DNA of 64,000 bases from an uncultured Steroidobacter sp. (GTDB lineage: Bacteria > Pseudomonadota > Gammaproteobacteria > Steroidobacterales > Steroidobacteraceae): contig CALMII010000018.1 of assembly GCA_937864115.1 (NCBI GenBank), forward strand, positions 186,001 to 250,000, in the 5' to 3' direction. A model generated the notes under the pieces. The model was given only the letters and a program-made list of their open reading frames with translations. It was not told the DNA's origin and did not search any database. Made by a program: the position numbers and the translations under genes. How positions within the stretch are numbered: the stretch's first letter is position 1; each line of letters opens with the position of its first letter. Below, one piece after another: positions 56,362 to 64,000 of the stretch.

Positions 56362-56434
56362 CAGTGGTGGGGTGATCGGTACGAGCGTCGTCTGAAATGC
56401 AGTGAGGCCGCCAGTGCCGGCCGGGACTGCATTC

Positions 56435-57466
56435 ATGAGCAAGCTGTTCGTCGCGCTCGCGCTGTCGTCGTTGTTCGTTGCGTATCAGGCGCGCGCGGAT
56501 GTCGATCTTCCCGGCGTCGCATTGTTCACCACGGGCGGCACCATCCAGAGCAAGGGAGCGCACCGCCAGAAGTTGATGGAGTACAGCGACGGTCGCGTCA
56601 CGCCGCAGGAGCTGCTGGACGATCTGCCCGAGCTGCAGGGCATCGCGAAGATCGACGTCACCGAGATCAGCAACATCGGCAGCGGCGGCATGAATACGGC
56701 GCTCCAGCTCAAGCTGGCGAAGGCGATCAACGCCGCGCTGGCGAAGCCTGGCGTGACCGGCGCGGTCGTGACGCACGGTACGGCGACGCTCGAAGAGACC
56801 GCGTACTTCCTGAACCTCGTCGTGAAGTCGGACAAGCCCGTGGTGCTGGTCGGTGCCATGCGGCCGTTCACTGCCGTCAGCCGCGACGGGCCCTTCAATC
56901 TGTACAACGCCGTGCGCGTCGCCACCTCGCCGCAGGCGAAGGGCATGGGCGTGCTCATCATGCTCAACGACGAGATCAACGCCGCGCGCGACACGACCAA
57001 GAGCAACACCTATCGCATGGAGACGTTCGTGGCGCGCGATCTCGGACCGCTCGGCTATGCCGATTCCGATCGCATCGTCTTCTACCGCCGCCCGCTGTAT
57101 CGCCACACGACGAAGTCGGAATTCGATGTCGGCGCGCTCGATGACCTGCCGCGGGTCGATGTCACCTATGCCTATCAGGAATCCGATGGCGTGGCGATCG
57201 ATGCCTTCGTCGCCGCGGGCGCCAGAGGTGTGGTGCTGACCGGCAGCAATGCCGACGCCGTCAAGAAAGGGCAGACGAAAGGGGTGGTGTTCGTGCAGAG
57301 CGATCGCAAGGGCGCCGGACGCGTGGTCGAGAGCGCCCGACAGATGGAGCGCGGCATCGTCACGTCCGACAACCTGCCGCCGCAGAAGGCGCGCGTGCTG
57401 CTGCGTCTGGCGCTTACCAGGACCACGGACCTGAAAGAGATTCAGAGGATGTTCAATGAGTATTGA
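56435..57466 (+). CDS. Exported type II L-asparaginase-like protein 1
   Basis: 343 residues from ATG 56435; Sec signal (about 1-21, ARA). Similar to periplasmic AnsB: nucleophile Thr36 in TTGGTIQSK, Tyr50, Ser83 in NIGSGG, Thr116, Lys189 in DTTKSNTYRMETF. Two residues that in E. coli AnsB bind the free alpha-amino/alpha-carboxyl group of asparagine are changed: Gln59 corresponds to Gly84, and Asp90 to Ala117 (THGTATLEETA). The amide-hydrolysing core therefore looks intact but ordinary asparagine recognition does not. Fourteen bases short of 90 after enzyme 5. Confidence 0.82.
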   Translation: MSKLFVALALSSLFVAYQARADVDLPGVALFTTGGTIQSKGAHRQKLMEYSDGRVTPQELLDDLPELQGIAKIDVTEISNIGSGGMNTALQLKLAKAINAALAKPGVTGAVVTHGTATLEETAYFLNLVVKSDKPVVLVGAMRPFTAVSRDGPFNLYNAVRVATSPQAKGMGVLIMLNDEINAARDTTKSNTYRMETFVARDLGPLGYADSDRIVFYRRPLYRHTTKSEFDVGALDDLPRVDVTYAYQESDGVAIDAFVAAGARGVVLTGSNADAVKKGQTKGVVFVQSDRKGAGRVVESARQMERGIVTSDNLPPQKARVLLRLALTRTTDLKEIQRMFNEY

Positions 57467-58622
57467 GCGGAGGGCGGTGAGTAATGAGCGGCGAGCAGTG
57501 AGCCGGAAGCAGTGGCTGCGTATCTGCAGCGTGGCCTGCCTGCTCGCGGGACCGGCTGCCGTTGCGCAGGAGATTCCAACCTATGCGCCACCGCCGGCCA
57601 TGCCGGCGGACATGGCAAAGCTGCCGCACGTCGTGCTCATGTCCATGGGCGGCACGATCGCCAGCCGTGGCGATACGCGGCTCAATATAACCAACTACGG
57701 AGGTAAGGGCGCGCCGCGGGTCGACCCACAGCATTGGGTAACGGATCTGCCGGAGCTGAAGGGAATCGCCAGTATCACGCTGGAAGATCAGCGCGCGCCG
57801 CAGGATCGGCCCACCGGCAGCGAGACGCACGAGGATTTCGCGCGTGTCGCGAAGCGGCTCAATGAACTTGCAGCGGATCCCGGCGTCGATGGCATCGTGG
57901 TCACGCACGGTACCAACACGATGGCGGAAACCGCCTACTACATGAGCCTGGTGGTGAAGACCGACAAGCCGGTGGTCTTCGTCGGCTCACAACGTCCGTG
58001 GACGGGATTGTCCGGCGACGGTCCGCGCAATCTTTACGACGCCGTGCGCGTCGCCGCGTCGAAGGAAGCGCGCGGCAAAGGTGTTCTGCACTGCATGGAT
58101 CAGTTCATCAACACGGCACGCGATGTCGACAAGACCAGCGCGTATCGCGTCGACACGTTCAAAGGCGTGGATGTCGGTGCCATCGGGTTCGCCGATCCCG
58201 ACAAGGTGGTGTTCTATCGCGAGCCGGTGCGACGTCACACGTCGGGCTCGGAGTTCGCGGGCAAGGACTTTCAGTCGCTGCCGGCAGTTGAGGTTGCTTT
58301 CGCGTATCGCGATGCGCCGGGCTATCTGATCGATGCCATGGTCGAGCACGGTGTCAAAGGCATCGTCGTCGAAGGCACCGGTGCGGGCAGTCCCACCGGC
58401 AGCGAGACCGAAGCGATCAAGCGCGCGCAGGAGAAGGGCGTGGTGGTCGTCGCGACCGCACGTACCAACAGTGGCCGCGTGCAGGACACGCCGCGGCGAC
58501 GCGAAGCGAAGATCGTGCCGGGCGACAACCTCGTGCCGGAGAAGGCGCGCATCCTGCTGCAACTCGCGCTGACGCAGACCAGCGATCTCGCTGAAATCCA
58601 GCGCATCTTCACTGAATACTGA
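57456..58622 (+). CDS. Exported type II L-asparaginase-like protein 2
   Basis: Up to 388 residues. Core residues are present: SMGGTIAS, NYGGKGAPRV, Thr of VVTHGTNTMAETAYY, and Lys in TARDVDKTSAYRVDTF. The AnsB Asp90 position is Asn, and the Gln59 region reads TGSETHEDF (Glu). The ATG at 57456 overlaps the previous gene by 11 bases; GTG at 57498 would remove a low-complexity RRAVSNERRAVS stretch and leave a proper signal peptide (SRKQWLRICSVACLLAGPAA). The second start is as likely. Paralog of the preceding protein. Confidence 0.82.
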   Translation: MSIERRAVSNERRAVSRKQWLRICSVACLLAGPAAVAQEIPTYAPPPAMPADMAKLPHVVLMSMGGTIASRGDTRLNITNYGGKGAPRVDPQHWVTDLPELKGIASITLEDQRAPQDRPTGSETHEDFARVAKRLNELAADPGVDGIVVTHGTNTMAETAYYMSLVVKTDKPVVFVGSQRPWTGLSGDGPRNLYDAVRVAASKEARGKGVLHCMDQFINTARDVDKTSAYRVDTFKGVDVGAIGFADPDKVVFYREPVRRHTSGSEFAGKDFQSLPAVEVAFAYRDAPGYLIDAMVEHGVKGIVVEGTGAGSPTGSETEAIKRAQEKGVVVVATARTNSGRVQDTPRRREAKIVPGDNLVPEKARILLQLALTQTSDLAEIQRIFTEY

Positions 58623-58630
58623 GAGTCGGA

Positions 58631-58683
58631 TTTCACACGGAGATCACAGAGATCACGGAGGTCAGAGAAGAAAAATTTCCACG
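58631..58683. repeat. Half of a type A long inverted repeat
   Basis: TTTCACACGGAGATCACAGA, then GATCACGGAGGTC and AATTTCCACG: only the left arm is present. The right arm is missing and a REP fragment follows at 58698, so this is a truncated or recombined copy. Confidence 0.8.
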
Positions 58684-58697
58684 CGCTCTGGCTCTGC

Positions 58698-58721
58698 CTG
58701 TGGGGCCGGCTTCAGCCGGCC
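58698..58721. repeat. REP palindrome fragment
   Basis: CTGTGGGGCCGGCTTCAGCC plus GGCC, the outer palindrome of the compound elements at 19486 and 23099, next to a half inverted repeat. Confidence 0.8.
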
Positions 58722-58876
58722 TTCTTGGGGATGGTGATCCAGTTGGCCGTGAGCGCCGGTGGCGTCGTTGAGTGCGATGAAGAGAAGAAAAGGAAAAGCG
58801 CCATGAAATTCCATCGAATGGTCGGTGGGGGACGCGCCACGCGACGCGTCAATCAGACGGAGCAGCGGGAGTGTGC

Positions 58877-60454
58877 ATGAACAAAGAACTCGCGATCGAA
58901 GAGAGCACGTCGAATCGAATGCAGCGCCGCGATCTGCTGCGCATGTTCTCCCGAAAGGCGCTGGCTGCCACTGCCGCTGCAGCGACTTCAGTCGCACCGA
59001 CGATCACCTCTGCCGCGAGCAAGACCGACGAGATCATTTTCATGTCGGCGACGAAGCTCGCCGCGCTCATCCGCGCCAGGAAGATTTCCGCCAGCGAAGC
59101 CGTCGAGGCTTACATCAATCGCCAGCTATCAGTGAACGACCGCTTGAACGCCGTCGTCACCAATTCGTATGAGCGGGCGCGCGCGGAAGCGAAGGCGCTG
59201 GACGCGAAGGCGGCACGCGGCGAGTTCGTCGGGCCGCTGCATGGCGTGCCGATGACGATCAAGGATTCGCTCGACACTGAAGGCGTGATCTCGACGGGTG
59301 CCACGGTCGGGCGGCAGCAGTACGTGCCGCAGAAAGATGCGACCGTCGTCGCTCGCGTACGCAAAGCAGGCGCGATTCTTCTCGGCAAGACCAATACGCC
59401 GGAGTTCACGCTCGGCGGGCTGAGCGGCATCAGTACCGCGAGCAATCTGCTGTTCGGCGGTTCGCACAATCCGTACGACCTCACGCGCAGCACGTCGGGA
59501 TCGTCCGGCGGCGCCGGCGCCATCGTGGCGGCGGGCGGCGCGGCGTTCGACATCGGCTCCGACTGGGGCGGTTCGATTCGCGGTCCGTCGCACAACAATG
59601 GCATCGCCGGCATCAAGCCGACCAGCGTGCGTGTACCTCGCACCGGTCACATCGTCGATTACGGCGGCGTGTTCGATCTGTGGCAGCAGCTCGGGCCGAT
59701 GACGCGCTGGGTGGAAGATCTGACGCTGATCACGCCGATCATCAGCGGTCCGGATTTTCACGATGTGTCATGCGCGCCCGTGCCCTGGGCCGACCCGGCG
59801 AAGGTCGATCTGAGCAAGCTGCGTGTTGCGTACTGCGTCGACAACAAGGCTACCGGCAACGGCGCCACGGACGAGGACACGCGCAAGACCGTGCAGCAGG
59901 CAGCGGCATGGCTGAAGAGTGTCGCGGCCAGCGTCAACGAAGACGTGCCGCAGCAGATCCTGCTCGATCTGAGCGCGGCGCGTTCCAGGCTGACCAGCGG
60001 CGATGCCTGGCAGTTCTATCAGCGCCTTGCCGATCGCTGGGGCACGAAGAATTTCTCGCCCTCGGTGAAGGAGCGCATGAAGAACATGACGCCCATCACC
60101 AGCGCCGAGTACGTCGAGGCGTGGGAAAAGCAGGACGAGGGCAAGTCGCTGATGCTCGAGTGGATGACGCAGTACGACGTGTTCCTGTGTCCCGTCGCCG
60201 GCAAGCCCGCGCAGCCCATCGATGCCGAGCCTGGCACGGGCGGTTTCGGCGGGCCGGGAATGACATGGCAATACACCGGTGTGTTCAACAGTACAGGCTG
60301 GCCGTCGACGGTCGTGCGCTGCGGCAGTTCTGCCGACGGCAAGCTGCCCATCGGTGTGCAGGTGGTCGCGGCGCCCTGGCGCGACGACATCACGCTCGCG
60401 GTGGCGAGCTATCTCGAAAGCAGGAGCGGTGGCTGGCAGAAGCCGCCGATCTGA
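58877..60454 (+). CDS. Tat-exported amidase-signature enzyme 6
   Basis: 525 residues; the ATG follows GGGAG by 5 bases. Twin-arginine signal QRRDLLRMF (16-24) with a hydrophobic stretch after it. Intact triad: Lys129 (VPMTIKDSLDT), cis-Ser209 (TSGSSGGAG) and Ser233 (GSDWGGSIRGPS). Paralog of enzyme 4, with long identical stretches (ATVVARVRKAGAILLGKTNT against ATVVARARAAGAILLGKTNT). A C-terminal Gly-rich segment (PGTGGFGGPGM) is not found in the other Tat enzyme. Confidence 0.88.
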   Translation: MNKELAIEESTSNRMQRRDLLRMFSRKALAATAAAATSVAPTITSAASKTDEIIFMSATKLAALIRARKISASEAVEAYINRQLSVNDRLNAVVTNSYERARAEAKALDAKAARGEFVGPLHGVPMTIKDSLDTEGVISTGATVGRQQYVPQKDATVVARVRKAGAILLGKTNTPEFTLGGLSGISTASNLLFGGSHNPYDLTRSTSGSSGGAGAIVAAGGAAFDIGSDWGGSIRGPSHNNGIAGIKPTSVRVPRTGHIVDYGGVFDLWQQLGPMTRWVEDLTLITPIISGPDFHDVSCAPVPWADPAKVDLSKLRVAYCVDNKATGNGATDEDTRKTVQQAAAWLKSVAASVNEDVPQQILLDLSAARSRLTSGDAWQFYQRLADRWGTKNFSPSVKERMKNMTPITSAEYVEAWEKQDEGKSLMLEWMTQYDVFLCPVAGKPAQPIDAEPGTGGFGGPGMTWQYTGVFNSTGWPSTVVRCGSSADGKLPIGVQVVAAPWRDDITLAVASYLESRSGGWQKPPI

Positions 60455-60455
60455 G

Positions 60456-61565
60456 ATGCGCATCATGAGGATTCACTTGCGTTGGCTGATGGGTGCGATG
60501 CTGGCGATCGGCAGCGCGCAGGCGGCTGAACCAAAGTTCGATCACCTGCTGCCGCTGACACCAGCCAATTCGGCCATCGGCAACTTTCCCGCGCAGAAGA
60601 GCGCGGTGCTGACGATCAAGTCGGGCGATACCGTCAAGTTCGAAACGGGCGGCGGCAATCGCTGGGGCGACAGGACGCCGCAGCAATGGCTCGATGAAAA
60701 CGGCATCCAGCTCGATGCCGAGGATGCGCGTGCGATCGGCGAGATCGACAGGGTGGTGAAGGAAACCACGCGCTACGCCGGCATCCAGAACGGTCATCTG
60801 CTGGTGGGGCCGGTCGCGATCGAAGGCGCGATGCCCGGCGATTCGATCGAAGTGCGGATTCTGTCCGTCGTGCCGCGCATTCCTTACGGCACGGTCGGCA
60901 TGCGCCCCGGCGCCGGCGGCATTCCGGATGCCGTGCCGCAGCCCTTCACCAAGGTGGTGAAGCTCGATCGCAAGCGCAACGTCGGTCTGTTCGAGCCCGG
61001 CATCGACGTGCCGCTCGGTCCGTTCATGGGCGTGATGGGCACGTTGCCGCCGCTGTCGGATGGCGCGAATCGTCGCAGCGGTCCGCCCGGGCTGTTCGGC
61101 GGCAACCTGGATTGCAAGGAGCTCGTGTCCGGCGCGACGCTCTACCTGCCGGTGTTTCATCCCGGCGCACTCTTCTATACGGGCGATTCACACGCGGCTC
61201 AGGGGGATGGCGAAGTCACGGTCAATGCCATCGAGACTGCGAACACGGCGATCCTGCAGTTCGTTCTTCACAAGGGGAAGACACTGCGGGCGCCGCGGGC
61301 CGAGACGCCGACGCATTACATCGCGTTCGGTCTCGATCCCGATCTCGACAATGCCATGCAGATGGCCATTCACGAGACCAATGCCTGGCTCGGCGAACTG
61401 AAAGGGCTGGATTTCTACCACGCCTTCGCGCTGTCGAGCATTGCGATCGACTTCCGGGTCACGCAGGTGGTGGACGGCACCAAGGGCATTCACTCGATGA
61501 TTCCCAAGTCGCTGCTGTTCCCCAGGGGCGCGCCTGCTTATTGGTACAAGACGGCTGCCAAGTAA
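60456..61565 (+). CDS. Exported acetamidase/formamidase-family protein
   Basis: 369 residues, starting 1 base after the previous stop. FmdA/AmdA-family features: LLVGPVAIEGAMPGD, the conserved PVFHPGALFYTGDSHAAQGD, GEVTVNAIET and HYIAFGLDPDLDNAM near the C-terminus. Members hydrolyse short-chain amides. Unlike usual cytoplasmic members, it has a Sec signal peptide (about 1-24, ending AQAA), placing it in the periplasm with the amidases. A second ATG at 60465 is an alternative start. It may act on the final small amide released, but this is inference. Confidence 0.85.
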   Translation: MRIMRIHLRWLMGAMLAIGSAQAAEPKFDHLLPLTPANSAIGNFPAQKSAVLTIKSGDTVKFETGGGNRWGDRTPQQWLDENGIQLDAEDARAIGEIDRVVKETTRYAGIQNGHLLVGPVAIEGAMPGDSIEVRILSVVPRIPYGTVGMRPGAGGIPDAVPQPFTKVVKLDRKRNVGLFEPGIDVPLGPFMGVMGTLPPLSDGANRRSGPPGLFGGNLDCKELVSGATLYLPVFHPGALFYTGDSHAAQGDGEVTVNAIETANTAILQFVLHKGKTLRAPRAETPTHYIAFGLDPDLDNAMQMAIHETNAWLGELKGLDFYHAFALSSIAIDFRVTQVVDGTKGIHSMIPKSLLFPRGAPAYWYKTAAK

Positions 61566-61573
61566 CGAACCGC

Positions 61574-63115
61574 ATGAGCATCACACGACGCCAGTTCACG
61601 CTCCTCGCCGCCGGCACGGTGGCAACCCAGTTCCTTTCCCAACGCGGTCTCGCTGCCGCTGCGGCATCCGACCCGACCCAGCTCACGCTGGCCGAAGCGG
61701 CAGCGCGCATCCGGGCCGGTTCGCTGTCCGCGGTGGAACTGACTGAGGTCACGCTGTCGCGCATCGCCACCTACAACCCGAAGCTCGATGCCTTCATCAC
61801 CGTGATGAAGAACCAGGCGCTGGCGCAGGCGCGACAGCTGGATGCCGAACAGAAAGCCGGCAAGCTGCGCGGCCCGCTGCATGGCGTGCCGATTGCGATC
61901 AAGGACATCATCGACACCGCGGATGCGCGCACGACCGGCGGCAGCGCGCTGTTCGAGGATCGCGTACCCGACGAGGATGCGACCGTGGTCGCGCGGCTGC
62001 GCGCCGCCGGCGCCGTCATCGTCGGCAAGACCAACACGCAGGAATTCGCGATGGGCGGCGGTGAGACCTCGTTCTGGGGTCCGGCGCGCAATCCCTGGAA
62101 TCTCGCGCACAACACCGGCGGTTCGTCGTCCGGTTCCGGTGCGGCCGTCGCGGCCTTCCTGAGCCACGGCGCGCTCGGCACCGACACAGGCGGTTCCGTG
62201 CGCATGCCGGCATCGTTCTGCGGCATCGTCGGACTCAAGCCCACCTACGGCCTCGTGCCCATCAAGGGCATCATGCCGCTGACGCTGTCGCTCGATCATT
62301 GCGGTCCGATGACGCGCACCGTGGAGGACACGGCGCTGATGCTGAATGCGATGGCGGGTTACGACCAGCTCGACATCACCAGCGTGCCGCACGAGAAGGA
62401 AGACTACGTCGCGCAGCTCGCCCAACCCGTTTCGGGATTCCGGCTCGGCAAGCCCATCAGCTATTTCGATGGCGTCGATCCGGAAGTGGAGGCGGCGGTC
62501 GAGAAGGCCATCGATCTGCTGGCGACGCTGACCAAGGGCGTTGCCGACGTCAACCTGCCCGGCGTCACGCATCTCGGCAGTCTCGGCACGCTCGGCGAAA
62601 CGCTGGCGTGGCACGAGGAATATTTCAAGAACGCGCCGGGCAAGTACATGCTGGCCGAGCGCCGGCGTCTGGCGAGCATCGCCGAAGCCGAACCGAAAGC
62701 CGTCGACTACATTCGCGCCCGTTGGGAAGTCGAGCTGCTGCGTCGCAAGGTCGACAGCGCCTTCAAGGATTTCGACCTGGTGGTGCTGCCGACGCAGCGC
62801 ATCGTCGCACCGACGCTCGACGAACTGCTGGCGCGCGCCGCCGAATCGGCGCCGGCCAATCCGCGCGTCGTCTCCAACTGCCAGCCCTTCAACGTGATGG
62901 GCCTGCCGGCAGTGTCGATTCCCTGCGGCTTCAGCCGCAGCGGTCTGCCGATCGGTCTGATGATCGCCGGTCCGACGTTCTCCGAAGGCAAGGTGCTGGC
63001 GCTGGCGCAGGCCTACGAGAAGGCCACCGACTGGCATCTGCGCAAACCGCCGCTGACTTCGACCACACCGGTGCCCGAGGTCGGCAAGTCGCTCAACATC
63101 CGCTGGAACAGGTAG
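61574..63115 (+). CDS. Tat-exported amidase-signature enzyme 7
   Basis: 513 residues; twin-arginine TRRQFTLLAAG at residues 4-14. Intact triad: Lys110 (VPIAIKDIIDT), cis-Ser184 (TGGSSSGSG) and Ser208 (GTDTGGSVRMPAS). Closest in wording to general amidases and the Glu-tRNA(Gln) amidotransferase A fold (GIVGLKPTYGLVPIKGIMPL), but with an export signal it cannot serve translation. Starts 8 bases after the formamidase gene. Confidence 0.88.
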   Translation: MSITRRQFTLLAAGTVATQFLSQRGLAAAAASDPTQLTLAEAAARIRAGSLSAVELTEVTLSRIATYNPKLDAFITVMKNQALAQARQLDAEQKAGKLRGPLHGVPIAIKDIIDTADARTTGGSALFEDRVPDEDATVVARLRAAGAVIVGKTNTQEFAMGGGETSFWGPARNPWNLAHNTGGSSSGSGAAVAAFLSHGALGTDTGGSVRMPASFCGIVGLKPTYGLVPIKGIMPLTLSLDHCGPMTRTVEDTALMLNAMAGYDQLDITSVPHEKEDYVAQLAQPVSGFRLGKPISYFDGVDPEVEAAVEKAIDLLATLTKGVADVNLPGVTHLGSLGTLGETLAWHEEYFKNAPGKYMLAERRRLASIAEAEPKAVDYIRARWEVELLRRKVDSAFKDFDLVVLPTQRIVAPTLDELLARAAESAPANPRVVSNCQPFNVMGLPAVSIPCGFSRSGLPIGLMIAGPTFSEGKVLALAQAYEKATDWHLRKPPLTSTTPVPEVGKSLNIRWNR

Positions 63116-63122
63116 GCCCGCC

Positions 63123-64000
63123 ATGCGCATTCGTTCGCTGCAGATCGTAGTGCTCGCCGCCGGATTCGCCGCCACGGCGGTGCATGCCGATGCGCCGATG
63201 AAATTTCATCTGGAAGAGGCGACCATCCCGCAGATCCAGCAGGCCATCCTGTCGAAGCAGATCACCTCGGTCGAACTGGTGAATCTGTATCTGAAGCGCA
63301 TCAAGGCCTACGACGGCACCTGCGTGAATCAGCCGCAGGGGATTCTCGGTCCCATCACGACGATTCCGAATGCCGGTCAGATCAATTCGCTGGTGACGCT
63401 CAACCTGCGGCCGGCGAAGCTCAAGTCCTGGGGCTTCGATCCGCGCAAGGCGCGCAGCCTGACGGACAGGAAGGATGATTCGCCGTCGCTGCCGGACGCA
63501 CTGGAGATTGCCGCCGCGCAGGACGCCGAGTTCGCGAAGACCGGCAAGCTCGTCGGTCCGCTGCATGGCGTGGTGATGGCGATCAAGGATCAGTACGACA
63601 CCATCGACATGCGCACCACGTCGGGCGCCGATGCGCCGTATGCCAACGATCGTCCGCCGGAGGATTCGACCTTCGTCGAACGGCTGCGCGCCGCGGGCGC
63701 GATCATGCTCGCCAAATCGAATCTGGGCGAGTACGCCTCGGGCGTGCCGCGCAGTTCGTACGGCGGCACGTTCTGCAATCCCTACGATACGGAGCGCAGT
63801 CCGCGCGGTTCGAGTTCGGGTTCGGGCTCTGCCGTGGGTGCGAACCTCGTGACCTGTTCGATCGCGGAGGAGTCGGGTTCGTCGATCCGCGGTCCGGCGA
63901 GTGCGGCCAGCGCCGTCGGCATCGCGGCCACGCAGGAACTCGTCAGCCGCAAGGGCATGGTGCAGATCGGCATCAACACGCGGGTCGGGCCGATCTGTCG
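63123..64000 (+). CDS. Exported amidase-signature enzyme 8 (partial at window edge)
   Basis: The first 292 residues are visible; the gene continues beyond the window. Sec signal peptide (about 1-23, VHADA). Shares the N-terminal insertion with enzyme 5 (GTCVNQPQGILGPITTIPNA, GQINSLVTLNLRP). Triad Lys155 in MAIKDQYDT, cis-Ser230 in RGSSSGSG and Ser254 in EESGSSIRGP, again with Glu in place of Asp before the nucleophile loop. Starts 7 bases after enzyme 7. Confidence 0.83.
   Translation, partial: MRIRSLQIVVLAAGFAATAVHADAPMKFHLEEATIPQIQQAILSKQITSVELVNLYLKRIKAYDGTCVNQPQGILGPITTIPNAGQINSLVTLNLRPAKLKSWGFDPRKARSLTDRKDDSPSLPDALEIAAAQDAEFAKTGKLVGPLHGVVMAIKDQYDTIDMRTTSGADAPYANDRPPEDSTFVERLRAAGAIMLAKSNLGEYASGVPRSSYGGTFCNPYDTERSPRGSSSGSGSAVGANLVTCSIAEESGSSIRGPASAASAVGIAATQELVSRKGMVQIGINTRVGPIC

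Noticed and set aside
61574..63115. GatA, subunit of the Glu-tRNA(Gln) amidotransferase
   Set aside because: It has a twin-arginine export signal and no gatB or gatC neighbour.

Overview
The window is GC-rich DNA densely packed with genes, from a Gram-negative bacterium, most plausibly a gammaproteobacterium near the Xanthomonadales/Steroidobacterales. This placement is inferred from the gene families (glnE, kdkA with waaA and two lpxL-type acyltransferases, a five-step hut pathway, TonB-dependent receptors) and the style of the intergenic repeats; no rRNA is present. I saw no tRNA, rRNA, CRISPR array, insertion sequence or prophage.

Layout. 1-640: end of an outer-membrane beta-barrel gene. 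682-6275: histidine utilisation locus, hutI divergent from hutF-hutU-hutG, without hutH. 6445-9510: a DUF937/OmpA-domain protein and a convergent sensor histidine kinase. 9722-18301: five consecutive genes for exported proteins, four with two CxxCH haem-c motifs each and one lipoprotein. 18435-27373: mixed genes (ApbE, an M20 peptidase remnant, a sirtuin, a glycine-zipper protein, a trypsin-fold protein lacking its serine, a TonB-like protein, GlnE, a small zinc-finger protein). 27456-37998: LPS core and lipid A assembly (asparagine synthase, DUF6165, two paralogous GT2 enzymes around a CDP-glycerol-type transferase, GT9, KdkA, two LpxL-like acyltransferases, WaaA).

38405-64000 (continuing past the edge) is the most striking region. 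A FecI-type sigma factor and a FecR anti-sigma factor are followed by a TonB-dependent receptor with an N-terminal signalling domain, a second receptor without it, and then twelve same-strand genes: eight exported amidase-signature enzymes, two exported L-asparaginase-like proteins, an exported acetamidase/formamidase-family protein and a polytopic membrane protein with conserved-looking histidines in its membrane segments. Export signals are a mix of Sec, lipoprotein and Tat. The simplest reading is a cell-surface-signalled uptake and periplasmic degradation locus for an amide-rich substrate, comparable in logic to a polysaccharide utilisation locus. The substrate is unknown.

The intergenic DNA holds several families of repeats: long inverted repeats whose arms are tandem 9-base units (three sequence types), REP-like palindromes, and CCCTCCCCCGC-type elements. 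Some run into genes and supply the C-terminal residues of HutI and WaaA.
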